From Desulfobulbaceae bacterium (GTDB lineage: Bacteria > Desulfobacterota > Desulfobulbia > Desulfobulbales > Desulfocapsaceae), in assembly GCA_020049575.1 (NCBI GenBank), contig JAIFKM010000071.1:1-41924 (forward strand): a stretch of DNA of 41,924 bases, read 5' to 3'. Each line of letters starts with the position of its first letter. The first letter of the stretch is position 1. This document shows, piece after piece, positions 19,162 to 28,634 of the stretch. Made by a program: the position numbers and the translations under genes. The notes below the pieces were generated by a model, which saw nothing but the letters and a program-made list of their open reading frames with translations, was not told the origin of the DNA and did not search any database.

Positions 19162-20325
19162 TCAAGCTTCAGTCAAGACTATTCTATTGACGGCATGTTT
19201 GAGCTTGTGGGTGAAGAACAGGGCCAGGACGAGCATACACAATAGCGTTGCCAGAAACATCTGCCAGCCAAAACGCTCAAACACCGCCCCGGGGAGAAAA
19301 GAACCGATGGTGCCGCCGGTATAATAAAAAGAGATATACACCCCGTTGGCGATGGCCTTATTCTCCCGGGCCAGCTTGTTGACGAAGCCCGACAACAGGG
19401 AATGGGCCATGAACAGCCCGGTACAGAAGACAAACATGCCGACGAACATGATGCTGTATTTCTCCACCATGAAGATCACCGTGCCGATAAAGAAGATGAC
19501 GATCCCCGCCGAGATCGCGACCGGTTCGCTGCCGAAAAATCGGATAATCGGCCTGGTATTGATCGAAACCAGAATCCCCATGCTGTAGCCGAGATACAAC
19601 AGACCGATTCCCGCCTCGCCGAGAACAGTCCCCATCTTCCTGAGTTCAAAGGGCAGGATGTTCATCAGGGCCGAAAAGACGAAAAAAAGACAGAAGATGG
19701 CGAGATACAGCCAGAGGAATTCCTTCTGCCGCAGAAGACCGGCGATTTCCGAGAAATGGGGTTTGGCATAGGTCATCCGGGCGTCACGCTCAAGGGGACG
19801 CAGGAGCAGGCTGGCGAGCAGCAGCAGGATGCCGAGAATGAAGAAGAAAACCCGCCAGCCAAACAGCTCCGTCGACAGACCCGAAAGAAATCGGCCGAGG
19901 AATCCTCCCATGATGGTGGCACCGATATACAGGGCAATAGAGTGCTGCACATCTTCCCGAGCCGAAGTGAAGGAGATATAGCTCATCAGCGAGGTGAGAA
20001 TGGCGGGGATGATCAATCCCTGCACGGCCCGCAGCAGAAGAAGTGTCAGATAGGTATCGGTCAGGGCGAAAAAGAGTTCCAGGATCCCGAGAATTGCCAG
20101 GGCCCAGCGTACCAGGATCTTGGCCGAAAATGACTCGAGAAGAAAACCGTAGAAGAGAGGCGCTATCCCCAGAGGCGCCATCATCAAGGTGGTAAAGAGA
20201 ATGGCCTGGAGACTTGTCAAACCAAATTCTTCTTTGAATACCGGCTGAATAGGCTGGGCGGCATAGAGTGAGCAGATAGTGACGATCGTCGCAAAATAGA
20301 TCAATCGAACGGGTGAAGATGACAA
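19162..20325 (-). CDS. MFS transporter (YnfM-like)
   Basis: SLYAAQPIQPVFKEEFGLTSLQAILFTTLMMAPLGIAPLFYGFLLE..., VQGLIIPAILTSLMSYIS, GATIMGGFLGRFLSGL. Confidence 0.9.
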   Translation of the reverse strand: MSSSPVRLIYFATIVTICSLYAAQPIQPVFKEEFGLTSLQAILFTTLMMAPLGIAPLFYGFLLESFSAKILVRWALAILGILELFFALTDTYLTLLLLRAVQGLIIPAILTSLMSYISFTSAREDVQHSIALYIGATIMGGFLGRFLSGLSTELFGWRVFFFILGILLLLASLLLRPLERDARMTYAKPHFSEIAGLLRQKEFLWLYLAIFCLFFVFSALMNILPFELRKMGTVLGEAGIGLLYLGYSMGILVSINTRPIIRFFGSEPVAISAGIVIFFIGTVIFMVEKYSIMFVGMFVFCTGLFMAHSLLSGFVNKLARENKAIANGVYISFYYTGGTIGSFLPGAVFERFGWQMFLATLLCMLVLALFFTHKLKHAVNRIVLTEA

Positions 20326-20661
20326 GAAAATTCTCCTTTACTTCATTGATACGCCTGAAAATGCCTCAGAACATCCAGCATACCAGACTTTCAGGAGAAT
20401 TCCACACACCCTCGCTGGCCGAACACTTTTTCCTGTTGCTAATCTTGCTGGAAAAGGACAGCTACCTCCCGTCCGAAGCAATGCTCATGAGTCTCTTGAT
20501 GTACGCGAAGGGGCGGGCTGAAGATAAACAAGGGCAGGATGGCTGATCAGATGCCTATTTTTTGGTCAAAAGCGTCGGCTGACGGGAGACAGGATACAGA
20601 TTTTCAGGACTGGCGGTATTTGCAGACCAGCTTCTTGTAGGGGATGAGTTCCACGAACAGA

Positions 20662-21051
20662 TTAAAGGACGGCCTCGATGGCCTCCTGGAGGGCTTGCAT
20701 GTCAAAGGGTTTTTCGATCACGCCGCGGAATCCGTATTCAGCGAAGTTTGTCATGATCTGATTGTTTGAATAGCCGCTGGACACAAGCACTCTTGCCTGC
20801 GGGTCAATGGCAAGAATTTCAACGACGGCCTCGCTGCCGCCCATACCGCCTGGGATCGTCAGATCCATGATCACCACATCAAACGGTTCACCGCTTTCGA
20901 GTTGCTGCCGATAAACCTCGATGGCTTTCTCGCCGCTCGTCACGTGCATCGACTCATAGCCGATGAACGAGAGCATCTGGCATGCTATCTCGCCGATCAT
21001 GATTTCATCATCCATTATCAGGATCTTCTTTTTCCCTTCAGCGGATCCCAC
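20662..21051 (-). CDS. Single-domain response regulator (CheY-like)
   Basis: KKKILIMDDEIMIGEIACQML...VVIMDLTIPGGMGG...VLVSSGYS...GVIEKPF. GTG start at 21051 with AGGAGG ~6 nt upstream; the ORF-track start at 21366 would overlap the divergent gene. Confidence 0.87.
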   Translation of the reverse strand: MGSAEGKKKILIMDDEIMIGEIACQMLSFIGYESMHVTSGEKAIEVYRQQLESGEPFDVVIMDLTIPGGMGGSEAVVEILAIDPQARVLVSSGYSNNQIMTNFAEYGFRGVIEKPFDMQALQEAIEAVL

Positions 21052-21238
21052 ATCTTCCTCCTGCCAGATTGTCAAACATCTTTTTGGAAATATTTTATTC
21101 TGGTTAAAGTATGCCAGAATAATTCGAGGACAGTCAAGACAATTGACCCGGGGGTGCTTCTCTTTTTTGACAGATTCGCTGAACGATCTATAATGACCAG
21201 CGAGAGTATCAGGAACTGCCTCTACAACGGAGTCTTTC

Positions 21239-22054
21239 ATGGCAAACAACCCATCCACCATCCTCCATCGGGAGGATTGGCACGATAGTCTGGTAGAGAT
21301 TATCGAAAATGGAGATTTCCGCTCCCTGTACTTTTCCTCCAGCCTTCTCCAGAGCCGGATGTCCATGCGTTGCCCCGAACAGCTGCAACTCTCCTATACC
21401 CGTTACATGCTGCTCCACCTTCCGGCAACGTCCGATCCGGGGAATATTCTCATCATCGGCATCGGCGCAGGCTCTCTGGTTCATTTCTGCCACCACCACT
21501 TCCCTCGATGCCGAATCGATGCGGTGGATTCGTCTTCCCGGGTGATTGACCTGGCTCGCGGCTATTTCCAACTTCCCGAAAACCGGCAGGTCCGGGTACA
21601 CTGCCACGAAGGCCACGCCTTTCTAGAAAAGGTGGCGAACAATAGCAGCTACGACCTCATCCTGGTGGATGCTTTTAACCACACGGGCATGTCCGAAACA
21701 ATCTATCGAGAGCCCTTCTTTAAACTTTGCAGGACTGCCCTTGAGAAGGACGGCATCCTGAGTTGCAATCTCTGGAGCGGCGAAAGTCAGAGGTTACAGA
21801 CAATTCAGGAGGTTTTGCAGCATTTCTTTCCCGGATATCTGCGCGTCCCTGTGCCTGAAAGGGGAAATATTGTCATTCTGGGCGGGCCGGAACTGTTTCC
21901 CTGGCAACAGTTCAATCGAAGCAGAGAAGAATGGCGTCTTGTTGAAGAAAGGTTCGATCTCGATTTCAGGAACATGCTGACCATTGCACGCCGTCATAAC
22001 CAGAGCACCCTGCAGCGTCTTTCCGCGTTCATACGCCAGTTGACCCTGCATTGA
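21239..22054 (+). CDS. Spermidine-synthase-like class I methyltransferase
   Basis: FSSSLLQSRMSMRCPEQLQLSYTRYMLLHL...ILIIGIGAGSLVHFC...IDAVDSSSRVIDLARGYF...YDLILVDAFNH: SpeE-like fold motifs. Confidence 0.85.
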   Translation: MANNPSTILHREDWHDSLVEIIENGDFRSLYFSSSLLQSRMSMRCPEQLQLSYTRYMLLHLPATSDPGNILIIGIGAGSLVHFCHHHFPRCRIDAVDSSSRVIDLARGYFQLPENRQVRVHCHEGHAFLEKVANNSSYDLILVDAFNHTGMSETIYREPFFKLCRTALEKDGILSCNLWSGESQRLQTIQEVLQHFFPGYLRVPVPERGNIVILGGPELFPWQQFNRSREEWRLVEERFDLDFRNMLTIARRHNQSTLQRLSAFIRQLTLH

Positions 22055-22075
22055 GTCAGAATGGAGCACAGCAGA

Positions 22076-23083
22076 TCAGAGCATATTGCCGAACGAAGAT
22101 GGGGTCTTACGAATTCGCATCAACTGGTCCTTGAGGTCGTTTATCTCTCGCTGCCAGTAATCGCGCGTACCGAAATCATCGATAGCCCGGGTATCGCCAT
22201 CTTCGAAGGCCTGACGGGCGCACCAGGCCATGTAGTGGATATAGCGCAGGGCGCGCAGGGGTTCAACAAGGCGGAGCGATCGCCGGTCAAAAGGCCGGAA
22301 GGTCTCATAGACCTCGACAAAGAGGTCAATTTCGACAAAAGATTCAGCCACATCACCGGGAAGCAGCATCCACAGATCCTGTATCGGAGGCCCCATGACC
22401 ATGTCATCAAAATCAATCAGGACAAACGACTCCCCCGGCCGGTGGATCATGTTGGCGAAATGACAATCGCCATGAATGCGGATCTGCTCGCAGCCGGCGA
22501 AAAGAGGTCGGATCTCGGCGAGGATAGTCGTACAGATTTCCCCTAGCTCTCCTTTGAGTTCCGTCTGCACGCAATCTCCCTCAAGGAGATAGGCAAGCTG
22601 CTCGACCGCCGAATGATCAGGCCCCAGCACAGGACGATGCGGCGCCCCCCTGAGGCCGCCGATATTGTGGACACGACCGAGAAGGCGGCCTATTTCCAGC
22701 CATTGGTCGTCGGTGTATTCATCACAGCTCCGCCCCCCGCGTTTAGGGAAAATGGCAAAGAACAATCCATTGGCGCTGCCAAGCGTTGAGCCGTCCTGCA
22801 AAATTACCGGAGCGACAACCGGGATTTCCTGCTCGGCAAGTTCGAGCAGAAAGGCATGCTCTTCGCGAAGAGCTGCCTCGGACCAGCGGCCCGGTCGGTA
22901 AAATTTCACCACGAGCCCCTGCTTGTCCACCTGCTCAAGCTCAAATACTCTGTTGATATAGCTGTTCAAAGGCCGGAACATATTGCTGCAGCGAACACCA
23001 AGCGCCTGTTCCACAACATTCAGGACCACATCCGGTCCCAAACCGGCAAAAGGCTCGCATTTCTTTTTTTTGGCAACTTTCAT
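22076..23083 (-). CDS. srkA: Stress response serine/threonine protein kinase YihE/SrkA-like
   Basis: RPLNSYINRVFELEQVDKQGLVVKFYRPGRWSEAALREEHAFLLELAEQEIPVVAPV, IHGDCHFANMI (catalytic), VLIDFDDMVMGPPIQDLWML. Confidence 0.93.
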   Translation of the reverse strand: MKVAKKKKCEPFAGLGPDVVLNVVEQALGVRCSNMFRPLNSYINRVFELEQVDKQGLVVKFYRPGRWSEAALREEHAFLLELAEQEIPVVAPVILQDGSTLGSANGLFFAIFPKRGGRSCDEYTDDQWLEIGRLLGRVHNIGGLRGAPHRPVLGPDHSAVEQLAYLLEGDCVQTELKGELGEICTTILAEIRPLFAGCEQIRIHGDCHFANMIHRPGESFVLIDFDDMVMGPPIQDLWMLLPGDVAESFVEIDLFVEVYETFRPFDRRSLRLVEPLRALRYIHYMAWCARQAFEDGDTRAIDDFGTRDYWQREINDLKDQLMRIRKTPSSFGNML

Positions 23084-23194
23084 TGATTCCAGCTATCCTC
23101 AGCGACAGATATTTTTCATTGACCTACTCTCATTCCTTTTTAGCCGAATCAGATCAAAACCGCTGCTAAATACCTTCCTTGCCCCACTTCTGAC

Positions 23195-24037
23195 ATGATA
23201 CGACGTCTTAATTTCAATGAACCTGCCCCCGGAACACCTTCCGATACCCGTTCCCGAAAACTCCTGCCGAAGCTGCAACAGCACATATCCCAGGGCTATT
23301 GTCAAAAATGCGGCAGAGACCATTCACTCGGTATGGCGGAGGCTGAGAAACACTGTTATGAACTCATGGAGCACTTGGAGGAACACAGGACTATAGATCT
23401 TTTTCCAGCCACTGCAGCCCGGGACCCGCAACTCTCAACGGACTTCCTCTTTGGCGAAGCCCGAGGGAAAATGTTCGGTATCCTGACATGCCGAACCAGA
23501 GAGGGCGCTCCCGTCAACCTGCGGGCCTTTTCCGGTCAGTTCAATGGCAGATGGCAGGTTCCCGGCTGGGCTCCGCCACTGTTTAACGTTGAAGATATGG
23601 AGTTGCTGACTGCCGATGTTGAAAAAACCATCAAGAGGATGGGGAGAGAGATACTTCACCCCGACTGCAGCCGGCAACAGCAGCAGGATGTGCGCCGGCA
23701 ACGCCGGGAGCTTTCGCGAGAACTGATGAAGGAGATCCACAGCCTCTACCGCCTGTTCAATTTCAGGGGCAAGGAAGAGACAATTTTTACAGCATATATT
23801 GGACAGAACGGTATTCCTAACGGTACCGGCGATTGCTGCGCGCCAAAGCTGTTCAGCCTCGCCGCCAGAAAAAACCTTATCCCGCTTGGTATCGCAGAGT
23901 TTTACTGGGGCAGAGAAAACAGTTCGAAAACCAGATATCATGGCCGGTTTTATCCCTCCTGCCTGGAAAAATGCCAGCCGATCCTCGGTTTTATGCTCTG
24001 CGGCCTGGAGGAATTGCATGCAGCAATCAACCGATGA
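23195..24037 (+). CDS. N-terminal companion domain of the long RluA-type pseudouridine synthases, here a separate protein
   Basis: GKMFGILTCRTREGAPVNLRAFSGQF..., LFNFRGKEETIFTAYI...PNGTGDCCAPKLFSLAARKNLIPLGIAEFYWG...YHGRFYPSCLEKCQPILGFML resembles the N-terminal part of ~550-aa gammaproteobacterial RluA-family proteins; overlaps the next gene by 20 nt. Confidence 0.8.
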   Translation: MIRRLNFNEPAPGTPSDTRSRKLLPKLQQHISQGYCQKCGRDHSLGMAEAEKHCYELMEHLEEHRTIDLFPATAARDPQLSTDFLFGEARGKMFGILTCRTREGAPVNLRAFSGQFNGRWQVPGWAPPLFNVEDMELLTADVEKTIKRMGREILHPDCSRQQQQDVRRQRRELSRELMKEIHSLYRLFNFRGKEETIFTAYIGQNGIPNGTGDCCAPKLFSLAARKNLIPLGIAEFYWGRENSSKTRYHGRFYPSCLEKCQPILGFMLCGLEELHAAINR

Positions 24038-24665
24038 TCCGATCATAGTCTACCGGGATACTGCCTTGGTGGTGATCGTCAAGCCGGGAGGATTGCTGGC
24101 GGTCCCCGGTCGCGGCATTGAAAAACAGGACTGCGTTGTCGCACGCATCAGAAGGATGCTGCCTGGGATGATTGAACAACCGGCCGTACACCGGCTCGAC
24201 ATGCACACCTCCGGGCTTATGGTGCTTGCCGTCACCTCGCAGGCCCACCGCCTGCTCTCCTGGCAGTTCGAGCGGCGTCAAGTGGACAAACGCTACATAG
24301 CCCTTCTTGAAGGCATTATCAGCCTGCAGGAAGGAGAAATCCGCCTGCCCTTCCGTCTTGATCCCGACAACAGGCCCTGTCAGGTGTATGACCCGCGGCA
24401 AGGTAAAATGGGCATCACCAGATGGAGGCACCTGGGAGCGGAAGAAGGCAGGACCCGCATCGAATTCACTCCGCTCACCGGCAGGACACACCAACTCAGG
24501 GTGCACTCAGCCCATCCACTCGGCCTCGGCACGCCCATCGTCGGCGACCGGCTCTACGGCAACGGCCAGGAAGGAGAGCAGATGCTGCTGCACGCCTCCC
24601 GCCTGGCCTTTACCCATCCGAGTTCCGGAGAGCCGATCGCTTTCGACTCCCCGGCACCTTTTTAG
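24018..24665 (+). CDS. RluA family pseudouridine synthase (catalytic part)
   Basis: ATG at 24018 preceded by GGAGGA (24007-24012). VHRLDMHTSGLMVLA catalytic motif, KRYIALLEG, GRTHQLRVHSAHPLGLGTPIVGDRLYG. Confidence 0.92.
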   Translation: MQQSTDDPIIVYRDTALVVIVKPGGLLAVPGRGIEKQDCVVARIRRMLPGMIEQPAVHRLDMHTSGLMVLAVTSQAHRLLSWQFERRQVDKRYIALLEGIISLQEGEIRLPFRLDPDNRPCQVYDPRQGKMGITRWRHLGAEEGRTRIEFTPLTGRTHQLRVHSAHPLGLGTPIVGDRLYGNGQEGEQMLLHASRLAFTHPSSGEPIAFDSPAPF

Positions 24666-24812
24666 CAACACCCTGCGTACCATCATCAAAAAAACCGAAC
24701 TGCCGACCAAGGGCAGACTGTAGCTGCCGGAGGCACTCCGCTGACTTTATAATATTCTTGCGAGACATCGCGCAGCGAAGTATATTATCATTTTTTTCTG
24801 CCTCCTCCAGCC

Positions 24813-26447
24813 ATGATCCATCTGACAAATATCCGTAAACAACACGGCGCGCAGATCCTCTTTCAGGACGCCAGCCTGCAGATCCTCCCCAATACCCGAA
24901 CCGGCCTTGTTGGCCCGAACGGCGCAGGCAAGACCACGATCTTCCGCCTGATCACCGGCGAGGAAGAAGTGGACCGCGGCGAAATATCCTGTTCGAAAAA
25001 GACTGCTATCGGCTATTTCTCCCAGGATGTCGGAGACATGACAGGTAGATCGGTACTCGCCGAGGTCATGTCGGCAGCCGGTGAAATTGTCGAAATGAGT
25101 CGCCAGATGCGGGAGATGGAGGCACAGATGAGTGAGCCGATGGCCGAGGAAGAATTGACGGCCCTGCTCGAACGGTATGGCAATATCGTCGAGATATTCG
25201 AACACCGGGGCGGTTATGACCTCGATGCCCGAGCCAAAGCTGTACTCACAGGCCTCGGTTTTACAGACGACGATTTCGAGCGGCCGGTCGAATCCTTCAG
25301 CGGCGGCTGGAAGATGCGTATCGCCCTGGCCAGAATCCTGACCATCAATCCTGATGTCCTGCTCCTTGATGAACCAACCAACCATCTGGACCTCGAATCC
25401 ATCGTCTGGCTGGAAGAATGGCTGGTCAACGATTACAAGGGCGCTCTGCTGATGACCTGCCACGACCGTGACTTCATGAACCGGCTCGTCAGCCGCATCA
25501 TTGAGGTGGCCAATTGCAGCATCACCACCTACAGCGGCAACTACGATTTCTACCTGCAGGAGAGGGAAATCCGCCGCGAGCAGCTGCTGGCCAGCCATCG
25601 CCGCCAGCAGGAGATGCTCGCCAAGGAAGAGGAGTTCATCGCCCGTTTTGCGGCTAGAGCCTCCCATGCTTCGCAAGTCCAGTCACGGGTGAAGAAGATT
25701 GAAAAAATTGAACGGATCGAACTGCCGCCCGAACAGCGCGCGATCCGTTTTGAGTTTCCACTGCCGCCCCGCAGCGGCGACGACGTCCTGCACCTGAAGG
25801 ATCTCGGCAAGGTTTGGCAGACCCCGGAAGGTAAAGAAATTCAGGTTTTCAGCGGCCTCACTGGTACCGTCAGGCGCCAGGAGAAGATTGCCGTGGTTGG
25901 GGTAAATGGCGCCGGCAAGTCGACGCTACTCAAGATCATCAGCGGCCAGACCGAGGCCAGCACCGGCAGCCTCGCCTTCGGGGCAAGTCTCAGCACCGGC
26001 TATTTCAGCCAGCACGCCATGGATATTCTGCACCCGGCGCAGACGGTCTTTGAGGCTGTCCAGGAAGCCATTCCGCTTGAGAATATAGGCGTCATCCGCA
26101 ACCTCTGCGCCGCCTTTCTTTTTCAAGGCGACGACGTCCACAAACGCATAGCCAATCTGTCCGGGGGCGAGAAGAGCCGAATCGTTTTGGCCAAACTGCT
26201 GGTCCAGCCCCTGAATTTTCTGATCCTCGACGAGCCGACCAACCACCTCGACATCCAGTCGCGCGAGGTCCTGCTGGAGGCCCTGCAAAAATTTGACGGC
26301 ACGGTCATCCTGGTCAGCCATGACCGCCACTTCCTCCGCAGCCTGGCCACCAGGGTCTTTGAAATTGATCATGGAGAAATGCGGATGTACGAAGGAAATT
26401 TCGACTACTACCTGCGCCAGACCGCTCAGGTACACGCTGGCCATTGA
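24813..26447 (+). CDS. ABC-F family ATPase
   Basis: Two NBDs with intact Walker A (GPNGAGKTT; GVNGAGKST), signatures FSGGWKMR and LSGGEKSR, LLLDEPTNHLD; ABC-F interdomain linker; no TM domain. Confidence 0.92.
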   Translation: MIHLTNIRKQHGAQILFQDASLQILPNTRTGLVGPNGAGKTTIFRLITGEEEVDRGEISCSKKTAIGYFSQDVGDMTGRSVLAEVMSAAGEIVEMSRQMREMEAQMSEPMAEEELTALLERYGNIVEIFEHRGGYDLDARAKAVLTGLGFTDDDFERPVESFSGGWKMRIALARILTINPDVLLLDEPTNHLDLESIVWLEEWLVNDYKGALLMTCHDRDFMNRLVSRIIEVANCSITTYSGNYDFYLQEREIRREQLLASHRRQQEMLAKEEEFIARFAARASHASQVQSRVKKIEKIERIELPPEQRAIRFEFPLPPRSGDDVLHLKDLGKVWQTPEGKEIQVFSGLTGTVRRQEKIAVVGVNGAGKSTLLKIISGQTEASTGSLAFGASLSTGYFSQHAMDILHPAQTVFEAVQEAIPLENIGVIRNLCAAFLFQGDDVHKRIANLSGGEKSRIVLAKLLVQPLNFLILDEPTNHLDIQSREVLLEALQKFDGTVILVSHDRHFLRSLATRVFEIDHGEMRMYEGNFDYYLRQTAQVHAGH

Positions 26448-26529
26448 ACCGGCCTGCTTCACCCAGCTTCCCGCCCGGTGCTTCTCAGATCAGAGTGCGG
26501 CCGGACATCACTTTCATGGAAAAAGTACA

Positions 26530-28158
26530 ATGATACACGCCTCCAATATCGCTCTATCCTATGGCAAACGAGTCATCTTCAAGGATGTCAATATCAAGTT
26601 CACGGCCGGCAACTGCTACGGCCTGATCGGCGCCAACGGCGCCGGCAAATCGACCTTCCTGAAAATCCTGGCCGATCAGCTCGATGCCGACAAAGGCGAG
26701 GTCTTCGTCGGTGCCAAAGAACGCATCGCCTACCTCAACCAGGATCAGTTCGCCTTCGATGAAGAAACAGTAGCCAAGACCGTGCTGATGGGGCATACCC
26801 GCCTCCACGAGGTCATCGCTGAGCGCGAGGCCCTCTACGCAAAAACCGATTTCACCGACGCCGACGGTATCCGCAGCGGCGAGCTCGAGGCCGAATTTGC
26901 TGAGATGAACGGCTACGAAATCGAATCGGAGGCGGCAGTATTGCTCAGCGGGCTCGGCATCCCGGAAGAAATGCGGGAGAAGAAGATGAAGGAACTCGAG
27001 GGCGGCGACAAGGTCCGGGTCCTGCTGGCCCAGGCCCTCTTCGGCAACCCTGATATTCTCCTGCTCGACGAACCGACCAACAATCTCGACATCAAATCGA
27101 TCATCTGGCTGGAGGGTTTTCTCGAACGCTTTCAGAACACCGTCATCATCGTCTCCCATGACCGGCATTTCCTCAACCAGGTCTGTACCCACATGGCCGA
27201 TATCGACTTCGGTCGGATTCAGATCTACGTCGGCAACTACGATTTCTGGTACCAGGCCAGCCAGCTTGCCCTGCAGCAACGCCAGGACGCCAACAAGAAA
27301 GCCGACGCCAAGGCAAAGGACCTGAAGGAGTTCATCCAGCGTTTCTCCTCAAATGCCTCCAAGGCCAGACAGGCGACCTCGCGCAAGAAGCTTCTCGACA
27401 AACTCGAACTCACCGATTTGCCGGTCTCTTCGCGCAAGTATCCCTTTATCCTGTTCAAACCTAACCGTCCCTGCGGCGATGTCATCCTCGAGGTGGACCA
27501 CATCTCAAAGACCATCGACGGCACCGAGGTTTTGAAGAATTTCACCCTGACTATCGGCAAGGGGCAGAAGATAGCCTTTGTCGGCACCAACAGCCAGGCC
27601 ATCACCACCCTCTTCCAGATCCTGGCCGGAGAGATGAGCCCTGACAGCGGCACTTTCCGCTGGGGCCTGACTATGAGCAGTTCTTATTTCCCCAAGGAAA
27701 ACAGCGCGTTTTTTAACAGCGACATGACCCTGGTCGAGTGGCTGGGCCAGTATACTCCGGTGACTGAAGGCGAGAGTTTTGCCCGCGGGTTCCTTGGCAA
27801 GATGCTCTTCTCGGGCGATGAAGCCCTGAAGAAGACCTCTGTCCTCTCCGGAGGAGAAAAAGTCCGCTGCCTGCTGGCCAGGATGATGCTCAGCGACGCC
27901 AACGCCCTGATTCTCGACGAGCCGACCAACCACCTCGATCTGGAATCGATTACCGCGCTGAACAACGGCATGCAGGCCTTCAGCGAGATCATCCTCTTTT
28001 CCTCCCATGACCACACTCTGGTCCAGACCGTAGCCAACCGGATCATCGAGATCCTGCCCGGCGGTGGTGTCATCGACAAAATGCTGCCCTACGACGATTA
28101 TCTCGCCGATCCGGAAATCCAGGCAATGCGAGAAGCGCTTCTCGCAAAAAGGGCCTGA
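26530..28158 (+). CDS. ABC-F family ATPase, YbiT-type, with degenerate second Walker A
   Basis: ATG at 26530 (ORF track begins upstream at 26293). NBD1 GANGAGKST, VRVLLAQALFGNPDILLLDEPTNNLDIKSI, SNASKARQATSRKK linker; NBD2 GTNSQAITTLF in place of Walker A, LSGGEKVR, LILDEPTNHLDLESI. Confidence 0.92.
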   Translation: MIHASNIALSYGKRVIFKDVNIKFTAGNCYGLIGANGAGKSTFLKILADQLDADKGEVFVGAKERIAYLNQDQFAFDEETVAKTVLMGHTRLHEVIAEREALYAKTDFTDADGIRSGELEAEFAEMNGYEIESEAAVLLSGLGIPEEMREKKMKELEGGDKVRVLLAQALFGNPDILLLDEPTNNLDIKSIIWLEGFLERFQNTVIIVSHDRHFLNQVCTHMADIDFGRIQIYVGNYDFWYQASQLALQQRQDANKKADAKAKDLKEFIQRFSSNASKARQATSRKKLLDKLELTDLPVSSRKYPFILFKPNRPCGDVILEVDHISKTIDGTEVLKNFTLTIGKGQKIAFVGTNSQAITTLFQILAGEMSPDSGTFRWGLTMSSSYFPKENSAFFNSDMTLVEWLGQYTPVTEGESFARGFLGKMLFSGDEALKKTSVLSGGEKVRCLLARMMLSDANALILDEPTNHLDLESITALNNGMQAFSEIILFSSHDHTLVQTVANRIIEILPGGGVIDKMLPYDDYLADPEIQAMREALLAKRA

Positions 28159-28217
28159 CGACAAACCAAGGTGACCTGAAACTTGAAACACTTTTCTTGC
28201 CTCTCTCTCCATCTGTA

Positions 28218-28634
28218 ATGAGCATACTCGCGGCCTTTTTCGTCATTTTCCTACTGGCATTCTGCTGGTTCGGACTGTATTATCTCAATGACAAACAGCT
28301 CAAAGATCCTGATGGCAATGCCAAGATTACCGGTAACTGCGGCGATACCATGGAAATCTCTCTGCAGTTCAGCGATGGCAGAATCACCGATACCTACGCC
28401 TGGACCAATGGTTGCTCATTCAGTCAATCCTGCGTCCAAGCTGCCACCCAATTGGCACAAGGCAAAGGAGTAGAGGAGGCACGGAAAATTTCCATGCTGA
28501 CAATCATGGAGGAGATCGGCAGACTGCCGGAAACCCATCTCCATTGTGCCCAATTGGCTGAAACCACGCTGCAACGAGCGATCACCAACTACTTGAGCAA
28601 ACAGACGATATCAGCCAACAGCGGCGCAAGCTGA
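28218..28634 (+). CDS. IscU/NifU-N-like iron-sulfur scaffold with N-terminal TM helix
   Basis: TM MSILAAFFVIFLLAFCWFGLYYL, then GNCGDTMEISLQFSDGRITDTYAWTNGCSFSQSCVQAATQLAQGKGVEEARKI...LPETHLHCAQLAETTLQRAITNYLSK, keeping the three IscU-type cysteine contexts (CGD, GC, HC). Start uncertain (28197 TTG or 28218 ATG). Confidence 0.8.
   Translation: MSILAAFFVIFLLAFCWFGLYYLNDKQLKDPDGNAKITGNCGDTMEISLQFSDGRITDTYAWTNGCSFSQSCVQAATQLAQGKGVEEARKISMLTIMEEIGRLPETHLHCAQLAETTLQRAITNYLSKQTISANSGAS

Noticed and set aside
20313-20546. 77-aa plus-strand ORF between the MFS gene and the response regulator
   Set aside because: No domain, poor start context and it overlaps the start region of the MFS gene; probably chance.
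20587-20661. Minus-strand peptide-like stretch LFVELIPYKKLVCKYRQS just past the response regulator stop, in another frame
   Set aside because: Protein-like composition might suggest a gene remnant, but it is too short to assign without a search.
26554-28212. Long minus-strand ORFs (26554..27279, 27505..28212) opposite the second ABC-F gene
   Set aside because: Antisense shadow frames; no start context or motifs, and the plus-strand product is unambiguous.
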